A stretch of 64,000 bases of DNA from JAFGOG01 sp034429215 (GTDB lineage Bacteria; Chloroflexota; Anaerolineae; JAAYZQ01), in assembly GCA_034429215.1 (NCBI GenBank), contig DAOUGI010000101.1, positions 42,425-106,424 of the forward strand, read 5' to 3'. Shown one piece after another: positions 36,296 through 45,604 of this stretch. The translations under genes and the position numbers were made by a program. The notes under the pieces are model-generated. The model saw only the letters and a program-made list of their open reading frames with translations, was not told the origin of the DNA and made no database searches. Positions within the stretch are counted from its first letter, which is position 1; every line of letters begins with the position of its first letter.

Positions 36296-37311
36296 CAGGC
36301 CGCTGTGCGCCGCGTAACCCCCAGGCCCGGCCCATCGGGCAGAATCAGCCGGCCGTGCTCCAGTCGCACACCGACAAAGGGATCGTTGATGACGGTCATG
36401 TTGCCGTCTAGATCGGCCCAATCGACCAACGGCGACAGGTGCGCCGAAGCAGTGATGCCCAGCGTCGTCTCGATCATGCAGCCGAGCATCACCTGCAAGC
36501 CGTGAGCGCGGGCGACGGCGATCATGCGCATTGCCTCGCGCAGGCCGCCGGCTTTCATCACCTTGATGTTCACCCCGTCCACGCAGCTAGCAAGGCGCGG
36601 GATATCGCGGCTGGTGCGCACCGGCTCATCGGCCAAGATTGGCAGCGGCGAGGCGCGGTGCACTTTGCGCATGCCGTCCAGGTCATCCTCGGGCAGCGGC
36701 TGCTCGACCCACTCAAAACCCAGATCGGCCAAGGCCGGGATCAGATACAACGCCTGCTCCTTGGTCCAGGCACAATTGGCATCGGCCACCAGGCGGGCCT
36801 GGCTGACCTCGCGCACAGCCCGCGCCAGGGCCAGGCAGTTGGCCGTGTCGCCGTCCAGCTTGAGCTTGAGGATCGAAAAGCTGACCGATGCCTTGCGGGC
36901 CCTGTCGCGCACTTCCTCAACCGACCCTAGGCTGATGGTGAACGACATCTTGGGCGCGCGCGCCGGGTTGAGACCCCACAGCCGGTAGAGCGGCAGGCCC
37001 AGCCTTTGCCCAACCAGGTCGTGCAGGGCAATGTCGACCGCCGCCCGCGCCGCTTGCGAGCCGAGAGGTAGCCCGGCTATGATATCTTCCAACGCGAACG
37101 GATCATCAGGGATAGGCGGCAGGGCAGCCAGGTAGTCGAGCACGCCCGCCTGGGTTTCGTGATGCTGGCGGACAGGCGCTGCCTCGCCCAAGCCCACCAT
37201 ATCCCCATCGCCGATGCGGACCAGAACATTATGTCGCGCTGGGCTGATGCCATGGGCGATGCGGAAAGGGATTTCCAGATCTAGGGTAATTGGTTCATAG
37301 TCTAGTTTCAT
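36295..37311 (-). CDS. Enolase-superfamily dipeptide epimerase
   Basis: Epimerises L-Ala-D/L-Glu-type dipeptides, probably for recycling peptidoglycan peptides; 338 residues. The motif KLKLDGD holds the catalytic Lys pair, metal ligands appear in LVADANCAW, WVEQPLPEDD and ILADEPVR, and the second catalytic Lys is in VNIKVMKAGG. A TTGACA-17-TATTAT promoter ends six bases before the ATG at 37311, so the message should be leaderless and this ATG, not the one at 37317, is the likely start. The next gene, rtcA, is coupled by TGATG. Substrate specificity within the superfamily is not certain. Confidence 0.88.
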   Translation of the reverse strand: MKLDYEPITLDLEIPFRIAHGISPARHNVLVRIGDGDMVGLGEAAPVRQHHETQAGVLDYLAALPPIPDDPFALEDIIAGLPLGSQAARAAVDIALHDLVGQRLGLPLYRLWGLNPARAPKMSFTISLGSVEEVRDRARKASVSFSILKLKLDGDTANCLALARAVREVSQARLVADANCAWTKEQALYLIPALADLGFEWVEQPLPEDDLDGMRKVHRASPLPILADEPVRTSRDIPRLASCVDGVNIKVMKAGGLREAMRMIAVARAHGLQVMLGCMIETTLGITASAHLSPLVDWADLDGNMTVINDPFVGVRLEHGRLILPDGPGLGVTRRTAA

Positions 37312-37317
37312 GTCCAT

Positions 37318-37346
37318 ATAATACCCCGATTCGTGCCTATTGTCAA
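37318..37346 (-). promoter_or_regulatory. Promoter giving a leaderless epimerase mRNA
   Basis: Minus-strand TTGACA (37346-37341), 17 bp, TATTAT (37323-37318). The expected start site is 37311, the A of the ATG. Confidence 0.8.
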
Positions 37347-37457
37347 CCTCAAGGCCACTTGCTTGCGGCCTCACGGTCTGCCGCCTGTCGCTTGCCGCCC
37401 GCACGAAAATCTGCTATACTGTGACCAGACGTTGACAGCTTACGGCGGAGAGCGGCA

Positions 37458-38540
37458 ATGAGCGGCGAGAAGATTCTGGTCGTAGACGACCGGCGCGAAA
37501 ACCTGCTGTTCCTGGCCAACAGTATCCTGCGCCCCGAGGGATACAGGGTTGTAACCGCCATGGACGGCAAGGACGGGCTGGACAAGGCGTTGGCCGAGCA
37601 GCCAGACCTGATCATCATGGATTTAAAGATGCCCCGCATGTCGGGCCTGGAGGTACTGGCTGCCCTGCGCAAGGCGAACTGTGATACCCCGGTGATCCTC
37701 ACTACCTTCTACGGCTCTGAGCAGGCGGCCATCATGGCCTTTCGCCAGGGCGTCAAGGATTACATCATCAAGCCCTACGAAGTCAAGGAGATGCTCGATG
37801 CGGTCGAGCGGGCGCTGGGCGAGCAGCGGCTGCGCCGCGAGACGATGGGCTTGAAGGAAGGGGTTGAGGTTAGCCGCCACCTGGAGGAGCGGGTCCGCCA
37901 GCTTCACAGCCTGTGCAGCATGAACAAAGCGCTGAGCTCCATCCAGGACCCCGACGAGGTCATGCGCGTCGCCGTCGAAGCGGCGTTCTACCTGACCGGA
38001 GCCGAATCTGGGCAGCTTTTCCTGACCAATCCCGAGACACGACAGTTGGAATGCCGGGCCGTGCGCGGCCCCTCGGACTCGCGGGCCAGGTGCCAGCGCG
38101 TGCCGGGGGCCGACCCGGCGGCGACTGAAGTCGCCCGCACCGGTCAGGCTATTTTTGGCGAGCGCAGCGCCGGCGCCGGCCAGGCCACGCGACTGGTTGT
38201 GCCGGTGCGCATCGGTGACAAGGGCGGTGGCGTGTTGGCGGTAGACGCCAAGGCCGATCGTCCCTTTGCCGACAACGACCGTTACCTGCTCGGCATTCTG
38301 GCCGATTTTGCCGCTGTGGCGCTGAACAACAGCCAGACCATCGATGCTCTAAGGACCCAGCTTGCGGCCGCGCCAAAGTCGAGGGCCGAACGGGCAGAGG
38401 GTGGGTCGATGCAGACTTGCGCCGCCGACATGGCCGTGAGCATCTCCGACGCACAGCGATTGGCCCAGGAGCTGCGCGACCTGGCAGAGACCGCCCACGC
38501 CCTGGCGTCACGGCTGCAAGCACAGGGCAAATCGGGTTGA
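37458..38540 (+). CDS. Response regulator with GAF domain
   Basis: A 360-residue signalling protein. The receiver domain has the acidic pair in VVDDRRE, phospho-acceptor D55 in LIIMDLKMP and Lys in YIIKPYE. A coiled linker (about 125-160) leads to a GAF domain (about 165-300, FYLTGAESGQLFLTN). The C-terminal helix-rich tail has no output domain. No kinase lies beside it. The next gene encodes HEAT repeats and starts 10 bp later, so the pair may act together in protein-protein signalling. Confidence 0.88.
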   Translation: MSGEKILVVDDRRENLLFLANSILRPEGYRVVTAMDGKDGLDKALAEQPDLIIMDLKMPRMSGLEVLAALRKANCDTPVILTTFYGSEQAAIMAFRQGVKDYIIKPYEVKEMLDAVERALGEQRLRRETMGLKEGVEVSRHLEERVRQLHSLCSMNKALSSIQDPDEVMRVAVEAAFYLTGAESGQLFLTNPETRQLECRAVRGPSDSRARCQRVPGADPAATEVARTGQAIFGERSAGAGQATRLVVPVRIGDKGGGVLAVDAKADRPFADNDRYLLGILADFAAVALNNSQTIDALRTQLAAAPKSRAERAEGGSMQTCAADMAVSISDAQRLAQELRDLAETAHALASRLQAQGKSG

Positions 38541-38550
38541 TCGAAGGATC

Positions 38551-39135
38551 ATGTTGAATCAAACCGGTTCCGCCGATTTGCACACTCTGACCTCTGGCAG
38601 CGACGAAGAACGGGAAGCGGCCGTACAGGAACTGAGCTGCCAGGGCGACGCTTTCATCGAGCCGTTGGCGGCACTGCTGACCGGCGCTCAAGACGCTACA
38701 GCCCGCTGGTGGGCGGCGCGGGCCCTGGCTGAAATCGGCGGGCAAGCGGCCGTGGCGCCGCTGGTCCAAGCCCTGGAAGACGCAGATCCTGATGTGCGCG
38801 CCTGCGCAGCCCTGGCGCTGGGCCACATCAGGGCCGGCTCGGCAGCCCCAGCCCTGGTCGCCAAGCTGGCCGACGACAGCGCCTTTGTCGCCGGCATCGC
38901 TGCCGATGCCCTGAGTATGATTGGCCCGCCGGCTGTGGAGGCGCTGATGGCGTCGCTCCAGGCCCCACAGGCCAGCGCCCGCGTGCTGGCCGTGCGAGCG
39001 ATGGGTCGCATCGGCGATGAACAGGCCGTCGAGCCGCTGTGCCGGCTCCTGGACGACCCCAGCTACCTGGTGCGCTATCACGTCGAGGAAGCCCTGGAAG
39101 CGTTGGGCGTGGGCATGGTCTATGTTGCGCCCTGA
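38551..39135 (+). CDS. HEAT-repeat protein
   Basis: A 194-residue protein built of about five HEAT/PBS-lyase-type repeats, each with a pattern like AVAPLVQALEDADPDVRACAA. Such alpha-solenoids serve as binding scaffolds. No cofactor or enzyme motif. It follows the GAF regulator gene on the same strand by 10 bp, which suggests a functional pairing. Confidence 0.88.
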   Translation: MLNQTGSADLHTLTSGSDEEREAAVQELSCQGDAFIEPLAALLTGAQDATARWWAARALAEIGGQAAVAPLVQALEDADPDVRACAALALGHIRAGSAAPALVAKLADDSAFVAGIAADALSMIGPPAVEALMASLQAPQASARVLAVRAMGRIGDEQAVEPLCRLLDDPSYLVRYHVEEALEALGVGMVYVAP

Positions 39136-39144
39136 AAGTACTCG

Positions 39145-39212
39145 CCATTCCGAGCGAAGCGAAGAATCTCCTCTTGGTTAGGAGAGACCCTGCGCGTCGC
39201 TCTGGGTGACAG
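39145..39212. repeat. Interspersed extragenic repeat
   Basis: The stretch begins CCATTCCGAGCGAAGCG and ends GCGTCGCTCTGGGTGACAG. Its two ends are imperfectly inverted, with a central AATCTCCTCT and AGGAGAGA hairpin. From memory, this type of element is found in many copies in intergenic regions of Chloroflexota and other bacteria. Only one copy was noticed here. Confidence 0.6.
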
Positions 39213-39229
39213 AAGTTGAGGGAGATAGC

Positions 39230-39631
39230 ATGGCAGACGTTCAAGTTACATGGATGGGGGAAAAGTTTTTCAAAGCGGTCGACGATGCCGGTCACACCAT
39301 CCTAACAGGTTCAGAACCGCAATCCTTCAGGCCGCCCAATATGCTGTTGGCCGCGTTGGCCGCGTGCGCCGGCATCGACCTGGTTGCCATCCTGCAAAAG
39401 AAACGGCAGAAAGTGACGGGTATCGAAGCTAACCTCAGCAAGCAGCAAGCGCCCGATCCGCCATGGACTATAGAAAAGATCGAGATAGAATGGGTGATCC
39501 GCGGCCACAACCTATCAGAGAAGGCGGCCTGGGATGCGGCGCGCCTGGCCGAGGAGAAATATTGCTCGGTGGCGGCCAGCCTTAAGAGCGAGATTGTGAT
39601 GTCGATCCAACTGGTCGAGGAGGGCAGCTAG
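39230..39631 (+). CDS. OsmC-family protein
   Basis: A 133-residue peroxide-defence or uncharacterised OsmC/Ohr-fold protein. It has the first conserved Cys region in LLAALAACAGIDLVAIL and a second Cys in EKYCSVAASL, the usual pair for thiol chemistry. The ATG at 39230 has GGGAG upstream. OsmC-like selenoproteins are known from other bacteria, but here both positions are plain Cys codons. It is followed 3 bp later by a uracil-DNA glycosylase, possibly as one transcript. Confidence 0.88.
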   Translation: MADVQVTWMGEKFFKAVDDAGHTILTGSEPQSFRPPNMLLAALAACAGIDLVAILQKKRQKVTGIEANLSKQQAPDPPWTIEKIEIEWVIRGHNLSEKAAWDAARLAEEKYCSVAASLKSEIVMSIQLVEEGS

Positions 39632-39634
39632 CCG

Positions 39635-40243
39635 GTGAGCGACGCCTGGGCGGCGCTCGCTGCGCTCGAGGCCGACATGCGGGCCTGCCGCCGCTGTCTC
39701 GAAGCGGGCTATGCCATCACACCGGGCGCCGTCTTTTCCGGCCCGGCCCCGGCGCCTCTCATGCTGGTCGGCCAGGCACCAGGCATCACCGAGGTGCAGG
39801 CCGGGCGGCCGTTTAACGCTTCGGCAGGGCGCCGGCTGTTCCAGTGGCTGGCCGACGCCGGTTTCGACGAGGTCGCTTTCCGCGCCAGCTATCACATGAC
39901 CGCCGTGACCAAGTGTTATCCCGGCAGGCATCCCCGCGGCAAAGGAGACCGCAAGCCGAGCCGGGCCGAACAACGGCTGTGCCGGCCATTCCTGGACCGG
40001 GAGCTGACCCTGGTCAGGCCGCGGCTGCTGATAGCGGTAGGTGGGCTGGCCATCGAGGCGCTGCTGGGCCGGCCGATTCGGCTGGAAGAGGCGGTGGGGC
40101 GTGTCTTTGAGGTGGATGGGCGGTGGATTTTGCCCCTGCCGCACTCTTCCGGCGCGAGCCTGTGGACCAACCTGCCGGAGAACCAGGCCCGGCTGCGGCA
40201 GGGGCTGGTCCTGCTGCGCGAGATGAAAGGGCTGCTCATATAG
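39635..40243 (+). CDS. Uracil-DNA glycosylase family protein (family 4/5)
   Basis: Removes uracil from DNA; 202 residues, GTG start. The motif MLVGQAPGITEVQAGRPF corresponds to the GEAPG-type loop and PHSSGASLW to the C-terminal HPS/HPSP-type loop. Cys residues in ACRRC near the start and KCYPG mid-way could hold a [4Fe-4S] cluster as in families 4 and 5. The Ala/Gln forms of the first motif favour family 5, but this is uncertain. A bidirectional terminator lies directly after it. Confidence 0.85.
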   Translation: MSDAWAALAALEADMRACRRCLEAGYAITPGAVFSGPAPAPLMLVGQAPGITEVQAGRPFNASAGRRLFQWLADAGFDEVAFRASYHMTAVTKCYPGRHPRGKGDRKPSRAEQRLCRPFLDRELTLVRPRLLIAVGGLAIEALLGRPIRLEEAVGRVFEVDGRWILPLPHSSGASLWTNLPENQARLRQGLVLLREMKGLLI

Positions 40244-40280
40244 AAAAGCCCTCGGCGGCGGTTTGCCACCGAGGGCTTTT
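40244..40280. terminator. Bidirectional terminator between uracil glycosylase and fdhA
   Basis: AAAAGCCCTCGG (40244-40255) pairs with CCGAGGGCTTTT (40269-40280). T-rich on both ends, so it can serve both convergent genes. Confidence 0.88.
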
Positions 40281-40298
40281 GTATACAGATCAGAACCG

Positions 40299-42377
40299 TC
40301 AGGCGATCTTTTCCAGGCGCACTGCGGCGACCTTGTACTCGGGGATCTTGGCCACCGGGTCCATCGCCGGGTTGGTCAGGATGTTGGCTGCCGCCTCGGC
40401 AAAGTGGAACGGGATGAACACCAGGCCAGGCGGCACCCGCTTGGTGATCCACACCTTGGTCTCAATCTGCCCCCGGCGGCTGATCACCCGCACCCGGGCC
40501 GACTTGCCCAGCCCCAGCTTTACCGCGTCCTCAGGGCTGATCTCGACGTACCCTTCCGGCACTTCGCGGTCCAGCTTTTCGGAGCGGCGGGTCATGCTGC
40601 CGGTGTGATAGTGGAACATCGACCGGCCGGTGGTCAGGGTCAGCGGGTACTCTTCGTCGGGCGCTTCAGCCGGCTCCTTGAAGACTACCGGCGTGAAATG
40701 CCCTGTGCCGCGGGCGAACTTGTCCTTGTGCAGGTAGGGCGTGCCGGGGTGGTCGGCGTTGGGCACCGGCCACTGCAGCGAGCCCAGCCGGTCCAGCCGC
40801 TCGTAGGTCACGCCGCCATAGCTGGGCGCCAGGGCCGCGACTTCGGCCATGATCGCCGCCGGCGAGTCGTACTGCCAGCCGGCGAACTGGGCGGTAGGCG
40901 GCACCTCGCGTCCCTTGGTCATGCGCGACCCCAGCTCGGCCACGATCTTCCAGTCGGGCCAGGCGTTGCCCAGCGGCTCGACCGCTTTGTTGACCTTCTG
41001 GATGCGCCGTTCGGTGTTGCTGAAGGTGCCTTCCTTCTCGGCAAAGCTGACCCCCGGCAGCACCACATCGGCAAACGCAGCCGTCTCGGTCGGAAAGATG
41101 TCCTGCACCACCAGGAACTCACATTGCTCCAGGGCTGCCTGCACGTGGTGGAGGTCCGGGTCAGACACCATCGGATTCTCGCCCATGATGTACAGCGCCC
41201 TGACCGTGCCGTGGTGGGCAGCGTTGAGCATGTCGCCGACCGTCAGACCCACCTTCATCGGCCCGGTGGAGCCCCACGCCTGCTCGAACTTGGCGTGGAC
41301 CGCCTCGATCGTCACGGCTTGATAGGCGGGGTAGACGTTGGGCAGGCCGCCCATGTCGCACGCGCCCTGCACGTTGTTCTGGCCGCGCAGGGGGTTGACG
41401 CCGGTGCTAGGCCGGCCGATCTGCCCGGTCAGCATGGCCAAGTTGGCGCACGACAGCACATTGTCAACGCCGGTCGTGTGCTGGGTGATGCCCATGGTGT
41501 ACAGGAGGGCAGCCCGCTCTGCCTTGGCATAGATCCGGGCGGCGCGCTTGAGATCCTCAGCGGGAATGCCGGTGATCGCCTCAACCCGCTCCGGTGTATA
41601 GTCGGCAACGGCGGCCTTGAGCTCCTCAAAGTTCTCGGTCCGGCTGTCGATGAACGCCTGGTTTTGCAGGCCCTCGCTGATAATGACGTTCATAAAGCCG
41701 TTCAGCCAGGCCACGTCGGTCCCGGCCCGCTGGCTCAGGTGAATGTCGGCCAACCGGGCGATCTGGGTAGAACGCGGATCGACGACGATTATTTTCGCGC
41801 CCTTTTTCTTGGCCCGCAGCACATGGGTAGCGATCAGCGGGTGCCCTTCGGTCGTGTTCGAGCCGGTGATCAGCAGGCAGTCGCTGTCTTCAAACTCGGG
41901 AATGCTGTTGGTCATCGCCCCACTGCCAAATGCGGCGGCCAGACCGGCCACCGTGGGGGCGTGTCAGAGGCGGGCGCAGTGGTCGATGTTGTTGGTGCCG
42001 ACCGCAGCTCTCGCCAGTTTGTTCAGCAAATAGTTCTCCTCGTTGGTGCACTTGGCCGAGGACAAAAAGGCGATGGCATCCGGCCCAGACTCAGCCTTGA
42101 TGCTGTTCAGTCGGCTGGCCACCAGGTCCAGCGCTTCATCCCAGGTGGCTTCTCGCAGCTCTCCGCCCTTCCGGTCGCGGATCATCGGCGTCGTCAGCCG
42201 GTCAGGGTGGTGGATAAAGCTGTGGGCGTTCCAGCCCTTGACGCACAGCTTGCCATCGCTGACCTGGTGTCCCTTGACCGGCAGGGTGCCGACCACCTTG
42301 CCGTCCAGCACCTCCAGGAAAAGCCCGCAACCGGTGCCGCAGTAGATGCACGTGCTGAGAACGTTCTTGTATTCCAT
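40299..42377 (-). CDS. fdhA: Cytoplasmic formate dehydrogenase catalytic subunit, selenoprotein
   Basis: Mo/W-bis-MGD formate dehydrogenase, 692 residues if the in-frame TGA at 41966-41964 is read as Sec138. The TGA sits in DHCARL-U-HAPTVAGL, the known Sec position of FdhF, followed by the conserved His. The N-terminal [4Fe-4S] cluster uses C10, C13, C17 and C45. No Tat signal, so it is cytosolic. A 7-bp stem with a GGTCT loop starts 12 nt after the TGA, like the E. coli fdhF SECIS. It is the last gene of the hdrD-hdrA-mvhD-FrhB-like-fdhA operon, and probably feeds formate electrons through MvhD to HdrA, or works in reverse as CO2 reductase. Confidence 0.95.
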
Positions 42378-42380
42378 TCG

Positions 42381-43166
42381 TTACCCTCCTTGCGCCAATT
42401 CCACCACCAGCGGCGGCAGCTCGTCCACGCTGCGGCCCGGCACATAGCCGAGCGTTTCCTCGGCGTCGCGGCGCAGCAGTGTGTAGAGTACCGTCAGGGG
42501 GATGTCGGCCGGGCAGGCCCGCTCGCATTCGGTGCAGCCCACACACTTGGCGACGGTGTGGTAGGCCCGGATCAGGTGATAGGCCGGGAAAGGCGTCCCC
42601 AGCGCCGCGCTCTGGACCCACAGGTTATCCTCCAGAACGCACGTCTCGCAGAAGCACTGGGGGCAGGCGGTGCGGCAGGCGTAGCACTTGATGCACCGGG
42701 CGAACTGCTGTTTCCAAAAGGCCGTCCGCTCTTCCGGTGACAGACTTTCATGCTCGGCCACCAGCGCGTCGGCGATCCCATCCACTTTGTCGCCCACGTC
42801 GATCCGGCTGGGATAGGGCCAGGCGCAGCGGCAAGAGTCGCGCTCCTCGGCGGTGCAGGCCAGGCCGATCTGCGTCACATGGCTCAGATCCACCTGGTTG
42901 TGCTTGGCCAGCTCGATCAGCCCCCGCTCCTCGCAGCCGCGGGTGACCATGCCCAGCCGGGCTTCCGGATTGGCGGCCAACAGCAGGTCGAGGATCTTGG
43001 GCAGTTGGTACTTGGGCCACAACGCCAGGTTGCTCAGGTCGTCGCCGGGGCGGAACAGGTGCGGCGCGGATTCCGGCCAGGCGGCCCGCAGCGCCAGCAC
43101 CCCATCCACCTGGCCGCTGTCTAGCAAGTTCTTAACGGCGCTTCGCAGAAGATCCAATCGTTCCAT
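42381..43166 (-). CDS. FrhB/FdhB-like iron-sulfur protein linking FdhA to Hdr
   Basis: A 261-residue protein, ATG at 43166 one base after the mvhD stop. The N-terminal part (about 50-120) with GMVTRGCEERGLIELAKH and IGLACTAEERDSC resembles the C-terminal region of F420-dependent FrhB/FdhB proteins. The C-terminal half is a dicluster ferredoxin: C158/C161/C164/C168 and C208/C211/C214/C218, with extra Cys at 171, 173 and 176. It lies between mvhD and fdhA and ends 3 bp before fdhA. Likely an electron-transfer subunit of the formate-Hdr complex. Whether it binds flavin or a deazaflavin is unknown. Confidence 0.82.
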   Translation of the reverse strand: MERLDLLRSAVKNLLDSGQVDGVLALRAAWPESAPHLFRPGDDLSNLALWPKYQLPKILDLLLAANPEARLGMVTRGCEERGLIELAKHNQVDLSHVTQIGLACTAEERDSCRCAWPYPSRIDVGDKVDGIADALVAEHESLSPEERTAFWKQQFARCIKCYACRTACPQCFCETCVLEDNLWVQSAALGTPFPAYHLIRAYHTVAKCVGCTECERACPADIPLTVLYTLLRRDAEETLGYVPGRSVDELPPLVVELAQGG

Positions 43167-43167
43167 A

Positions 43168-43596
43168 TTACGCCGTCCTTCTCGTTTCCAGCGGGCCCAG
43201 GGCCCGGACCTGCTCGGTAAAGTCCCGCACGACCTCGGCAAAACGGTTCGCCTCGGACGAAGAGACCCAGTCGAGCTTGACCCGATCGGGGTTGATGCCG
43301 ACGTGCGTCAGCAGATGGCGCAGCATGGGGAACCGCTTGGCGGTTCGATGATTGCCACTAACATAGTGGCAGTCGCCGATGTGTCAGCCAAGGACCATCA
43401 CCCCGTCGGCGCCCTCGCGAAAGGCGCGGATGACCAGCTCTGGCGCGACCCGGCCTGAGCACATGACCCGGATCACGCGCATGTTGGGCGAGTATTTCAA
43501 GCGCCCCGTGCCGGCCGCGTCGGCCCCGGCGTAACTGCACCAGTTGCACAGAAAACCGACGATGCGTGGTTCAAAAGTTTCGGTTGCTTCTGTCAT
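43168..43596 (-). CDS. mvhD: MvhD/FrhD-type [2Fe-2S] delta subunit, selenoprotein
   Basis: Electron-transfer subunit that docks hydrogenase or formate dehydrogenase onto HdrA; 142 residues when the TGA at 43386-43384 is read as Sec71. The motif is VMVLG-U-HIGDCHYVSGN, where family members have GCHxGDCHY, so Sec replaces the first Cys. N-terminal FLCNWCSYAGAD is another cluster-binding part. After the TGA the protein continues for 71 residues to TAA at 43170-43168. A perfect 8-bp hairpin (43353-43371) starts 13 nt after the TGA. Selenocysteine versions (VhuD) are known in methanococci. Without read-through the ORF would end after 70 residues. Confidence 0.9.
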
Positions 43597-43610
43597 GATC
43601 CATTGACCTC

Positions 43611-45590
43611 CTAGGAAAACTCTAGCACGGGCGACCGCTCAAAGATGCCCTCGATCTGAGCCACCAGCTCCTGATCGGTAAAGTGGTGGCCGATGATCGC
43701 CTTGGCCAGGCAGGCGCCAACGCACGTGCCGCAGCCTTTGCACAGGGCGACGTTGACCTGGGCCTTGCCTTCCACCCGCTCAATGGCGTGGTAGGGGCAG
43801 GCCAGGATGCACTCGCCGCAGCCCGAGCACCTTTCGCGGACCACCTCGGCGATGGTGGGGTCGATCTCCACTTCCCCCTTGCTCAGAAGCCCCAACGCCT
43901 GGGATGCAGCGCCGCTGGCATGAGCCACCGTATCGGGGATGTCGCGCGGGCTCTGGCAGCAGCCGGCCAGGAAAACGCCCTCGGTAGTGGTGCTCACCGG
44001 CCGCAGCTTGGGGTGCGCTTCCTGGAAAAAGCCGTCCTTGTCGACCGACACGCCAAACAGCTTGCCGATCTCCTTCGCACCTTCAGACGGTTTGATGGCG
44101 GTCAGCAGCACCACCAGGTCGGCCGAAAGCTCGACGTAGCGGCCCAGCAGCGTGTCCTCGCCGCGCACCAGCAGCTTGCCGTTGCCGGTCGGGTCGGGCA
44201 GCACCTCGGCTACCTTGCCCCGGACATAGTGGACCCCCTCGTGCTGCATCCGTTTGTAAAACTCCTCGTAGCCCTTGCCGGCGGTGCGCATGTCGATGTA
44301 GAACTGGTAGACCTGGCCCCCTGTATTCTCCTGGGCCAGGTGGGCCTGCTTTGTGCCGTACATGCAGCAGATGCGCGAGCAATACTCGTGGGCTTGCTCG
44401 TCGCGGCTGGCGATGCAGTGCAGGAAAACGGTCGTCTCGGGCACGCGGCCGTCGCGGGTGACGATCTTGCCCCCGGTCGGGCCGGCTGCGCTCGACAGCC
44501 GCTCGAATTGCATGCCGTCGATCACATTGTCATATACGCCCAAGCCATAGCGGAGCAGCGTCGGGCTGTCGGTCAGGTCAAAGCCGGTCGCCAGCACCAC
44601 CGTACCTACCTTGATGTCGAGGAACTCTTCCTTCTGCTCAAAGTCGATGGCGCCCGCCTCACACGCCTTGAGGCATTTCTGGGCGCATTTACCCCGGGTC
44701 AGGAACAGGCACGAGTCGGGGTCGATTGTGGCCTTCATCGGCACAGCTTGGGCGAAGGGGATATAGGCCGCGCTGCGCAGACCCATCCCGACCTCGTACT
44801 CGCTGCACACCCGATCCTTCCACACGCAGGCTTCCATGCACGCGCCGCAGCCGGTGCACTTTTCAATGTCGACGTAGCGCGGCTTGATCTTGACCTTGAC
44901 GTCAAAGTTGCCCACATAGCCGTGGACGTCGACCACCTCGCTGTAGCTCAGGAGCTTGATGTTGGGATGCCGACCGGCATCCATCATTTTGGGCCCCAGA
45001 ATTCAGGTGGCACAGTCGAGGGTGGGGAAGGTCTTGTTGATCTGCGACATCTTGCCACCGATGGACGGCTCCCGCTCGACCAGGTAGACCTTGTAGCCGG
45101 CCTCGGCGATGTCCAACGCCGACTGGATGCCGGCGATGCCGCCACCTACTACCAGCGCCGACGGCTCGATCGGTGTCTTGCGGGGATGGAGGTCGCGGTG
45201 CAGTTGCACCCGCTCCACCGCCCCGGCCACCAGGTCCATGGCCTTGTTGGTGGCCGCCTCGCCCGGCAGGTGAACCCACGACACCTGCTCGCGGATATTG
45301 GCCATCTCCAGGAAGTAGGGGTTCAGGTCCGCGCTGGCCAGGGTGCGGCGGAAGGTGGGCTCGTGCATCCGCGGCGTGCAGGAGGCGACGACCACCCGAT
45401 CCAGTCTGTATTCCTTGATGTCATTGCGAATCGTGTTCTGCCCTGGGTCAGAGCAGGTGTACTTGCTGACGCGGGCCAGCACCACGCCGTCGAGTTGTTT
45501 GGCGAACTCGACCACGGCCTGAGTGTCGACCGTGGCGGCGATGTTGGACCCGCACTGGCAGATGTAGACGCCGACTCTTGGTCTGTTCAT
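43611..45590 (-). CDS. hdrA: Heterodisulfide reductase subunit A, selenoprotein
   Basis: Flavin-based electron-bifurcating core of Hdr-type complexes, 659 residues with the TGA at 45005-45003 read as Sec196. The sequence is FPTLDCAT-U-ILGPKM, the position where HdrA normally has Cys and some methanogens Sec. FAD motif ALVVGGGIAGIQSAL lies near residue 150. Extra ferredoxin CTGCGACMEAC occurs in the insert, and two C-terminal clusters are RCSGCGECILACP and LCKGCGTCVGAC. N-terminal CQCG is also conserved. A GGATGCC hairpin with a GGTC loop (44965-44982) begins 21 nt after the TGA. A split reading would leave two proteins, which is not supported by the precise continuity. Ferredoxin and NADH or another low-potential carrier are probable partners. 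Confidence 0.94.
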
Positions 45591-45604
45591 TCAGTCACCT
45601 CAAT

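Noticed and set aside
40263..42740. Very long plus-strand open frame opposite fdhA
   Set aside because: It is antisense to a well-recognised gene, has no recognisable domains and low-complexity, His/Arg/Gly-rich content. It results from high-GC codon bias on the other strand. The same holds for 43683-45821 opposite hdrA.
41964..45005. fdhA, mvhD and hdrA as split or broken genes
   Set aside because: Each break is a single in-frame TGA at a known Cys/Sec site with full continuity after it, and a hairpin follows. Selenocysteine is the simpler explanation.
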